Shown here piece by piece: positions 62,704 through 64,000 of a DNA stretch of 64,000 nucleotides. How positions within the stretch are numbered: the first letter of the stretch is position 1; the number at the start of each line of letters is the position of its first letter. This DNA comes from Desulfobacter hydrogenophilus. GTDB taxonomy: Bacteria; Desulfobacterota; Desulfobacteria; Desulfobacterales; Desulfobacteraceae. The notes beneath the pieces were generated by a model. That model ran no database searches. It was not told the origin of the DNA and saw only the letters and a list, made by a program, of their open reading frames with translations. Location of the stretch: positions 4,218,501-4,282,500 of the forward strand of contig NZ_CP036313.1 in the NCBI RefSeq assembly GCF_004319545.1, written 5' to 3'. The position numbers and the translations under genes are program-made.

Positions 62704-63003
62704 GACAAACAATAATTGTTCACCTATGGTAGATCCTTTTTCGCCAATTCATTAAAAAGTTTTGACTTTATTCATAAACTTGTGTTATTTTTTTTAACAT
62801 ATTGTGCTATTTTGTTCTTAAATAGGTAATGTTCAATAATCTAGCTGAAATTCATTCATTTAATATTCAGAACCGCACTCAAGGACTCAAAGAACATAAA
62901 TAGCATTATTGAATGGTATTCTTACGTTAAGTTCTATTTCCCGATACATAACAATTTTTATGGGTGATTTTTGCGGGATTTCAACCATACGGAGGAAACT
63001 TCA

Positions 63004-63552
63004 TTGAACGATTTTTTAAAAAATCTGAGAACTACCGGTAAAAAAGAAAGTGCGTCCGTTAAAAAAAATATGGATACCAACTACTTTACGCCTGGAGAAC
63101 GGCGTATGTCAAAAGAAAGACGACCCTCTGCCTTTAACCGATCAAATTCCATTCCGGAAAAAGAAGCAAGGAAACAGGAAATCCAGGATTTGATCCCGGT
63201 TATTGCCGAAAACACCACGCAGCTGGTCAAAGAAATTGGTCGTATGGCAGAGGTAAGCGAGATGATCATGGAATCCCAGATGCGCCAGCAAAATGCAATG
63301 GCTGATTTTTTTGAGTCTTTAAAAACGTTTATGGCAAATAAGCAAGGCCCGGATGACATGCCAATAGCAACAACCAGCTATGCCTCAGGCACCCATTACA
63401 CCAAAGATGACATCATCTCCACCATTAACAGGATGCGGGACCAGGGTGCCACATTTTCCACGATTGCTGAATATTTAAGAGATAAAGGTATTCCGACCTT
63501 TTCCGGCAGGGGGCAGTGGCATGCCCAGACCATCCATAGGCTTTGCAAATAG
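63004..63552 (+). CDS. Hypothetical protein with C-terminal recombinase-like helix-turn-helix
   Basis: TTG 63004 follows GGAGG by 8 bases and gives 182 residues; a farther in-frame TTG at 62971 lacks such a site. The N-terminal half is basic and disordered, the middle is helical (IPVIAENTTQLVKEIGRMAE), and the end reads IISTINRMRDQGATFSTIAE then YLRDKGIPTFSGRGQWHAQT. This is like the DNA-binding tail of serine recombinases (AxxLNxxGIPTxxGxxWHxxTVxRxL). No catalytic domain is present. Likely a DNA-binding regulator. Confidence 0.65.
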   Translation: MNDFLKNLRTTGKKESASVKKNMDTNYFTPGERRMSKERRPSAFNRSNSIPEKEARKQEIQDLIPVIAENTTQLVKEIGRMAEVSEMIMESQMRQQNAMADFFESLKTFMANKQGPDDMPIATTSYASGTHYTKDDIISTINRMRDQGATFSTIAEYLRDKGIPTFSGRGQWHAQTIHRLCK

Positions 63553-63737
63553 ATTTAATCTTTATTCAGCCCTTATTTAAATTGATGGTTTTAAGCTTAA
63601 TTTAATATTCACAACCGTATCTTTTTTATATATGATATCCTTCGCTTTTACATTTTTTTTGTAAAATAATATCTGCCTTTGAATAAGGAATATAAAAACC
63701 GATTTCAAGCAGACAATAAATAGTGGGAGGGTTGACT

Positions 63738-64000
63738 ATGACAAAAGCCATTTACTGGGCAGATTCCTACGTAGATAAACGTTGCAGTGCCCAGGAGGCC
63801 CTGAAACATATCCGGCCTGGTCAACGTGTATTTATAGGCTCATCCTGCGCTGAACCCCAGCATCTAGTCAAAGAGTTATCCGATATTTCTGCAAGATTCA
63901 CTGATCTCGAAATTGTTCGCCTGCTCAGCATTGAAAGTGGACCGCTGACGCTTATCGCTAATGAGCCCCACTCTCAGCAGTTCAATATCAGATCCTTTTA
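63738..64000 (+). CDS. Acetyl-CoA hydrolase/transferase family protein, C-terminus outside window
   Basis: The visible 87 residues match the N-terminus of the acetyl-CoA hydrolase / 4-hydroxybutyrate CoA-transferase family: VDKRCSAQEALKHIRPGQRV, FIGSSCAEPQHLVKEL, DLEIVRLLSIESGP. These enzymes exchange CoA between acids. GGGAGGGTTGACT precedes ATG 63738. The remaining ~85% of the gene lies beyond the window. Confidence 0.8.
   Translation, partial: MTKAIYWADSYVDKRCSAQEALKHIRPGQRVFIGSSCAEPQHLVKELSDISARFTDLEIVRLLSIESGPLTLIANEPHSQQFNIRSF

Noticed and set aside
1..64000. tRNA or rRNA genes and integrase attachment at a tRNA
   Set aside because: None recognised by eye on either strand; a covariance search would be needed to exclude a tRNA.

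Overview
The window looks like the chromosome of an anaerobic Desulfobacterota bacterium, most likely Desulfobacteraceae. This is inferred from a tungsten-type aldehyde:ferredoxin oxidoreductase, an HD-GYP protein, a PocR sensor, a sigma-54 activator, glycogen synthase, Mfd, XerD and an acetyl-CoA hydrolase/transferase, all in moderate-GC DNA. No rRNA or tRNA gene was seen, so the genus is a guess.

Layout. 1-5.2 kb is core: a sigma-54 activator cut by the window edge, an HD-GYP protein, a PagL-like outer-membrane protein and glgA. 5.2-6.7 kb is a graveyard of decayed insertion sequences (IS200/IS605-like, IS1595-like). 6.9-10.9 kb is mobile element A: two small zinc-finger genes followed by three overlapping tyrosine recombinases (recombinase-in-trio, RIT). 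It has 12-bp terminal inverted repeats and 10-bp flanking direct repeats. 11.3-35.9 kb is a nearly complete IncP/RP4-like conjugation module, almost all on the minus strand. It runs from a DnaA_N-type replication-like protein through TraK, TraL, TraM, the Trb mating channel (with a fused TrbD-TrbE), a topoisomerase, an ArdC/Toprim primase, TraG, TraF, TrbB, TrbM, TraJ and the MOBP relaxase, to HU, a zinc-ribbon protein and an HD hydrolase.

36.3-44.6 kb holds a BI-1 family gene, then mobile element B (37556-41902). Element B encodes a DDE transposase and a TniB/TnsC-like ATPase. It sits inside a secreted SH3-domain gene, whose halves rejoin perfectly in frame if one copy of the 6-bp duplication CCCGGG is removed. 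A 158-bp MITE-like repeat and a CarS-like/metallophosphoesterase fusion follow. 45-64 kb is again core-like: PocR, a glutamine amidotransferase, AOR, mfd, xerD, a repeat-rich SUMF1-domain protein facing a ParA/coiled-coil/zinc-ribbon operon, a GspC/YidD/TPR operon, FMN riboswitch plus ribB, and the start of an acetyl-CoA hydrolase family gene.

The most notable observation is that elements A and B use unrelated recombination chemistries (tyrosine recombinase trio versus DDE transposase plus AAA ATPase) but open with the same two-gene module. This is a CxxC zinc-finger protein followed by a CHC2-primase-like C4 zinc-finger protein that is about 60% identical between the elements. In both, the module is preceded by an array of short TACCCCGCC-type repeats just inside the left end. 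This suggests an exchangeable accessory system serving different transposition machineries, and I know of no description of it.
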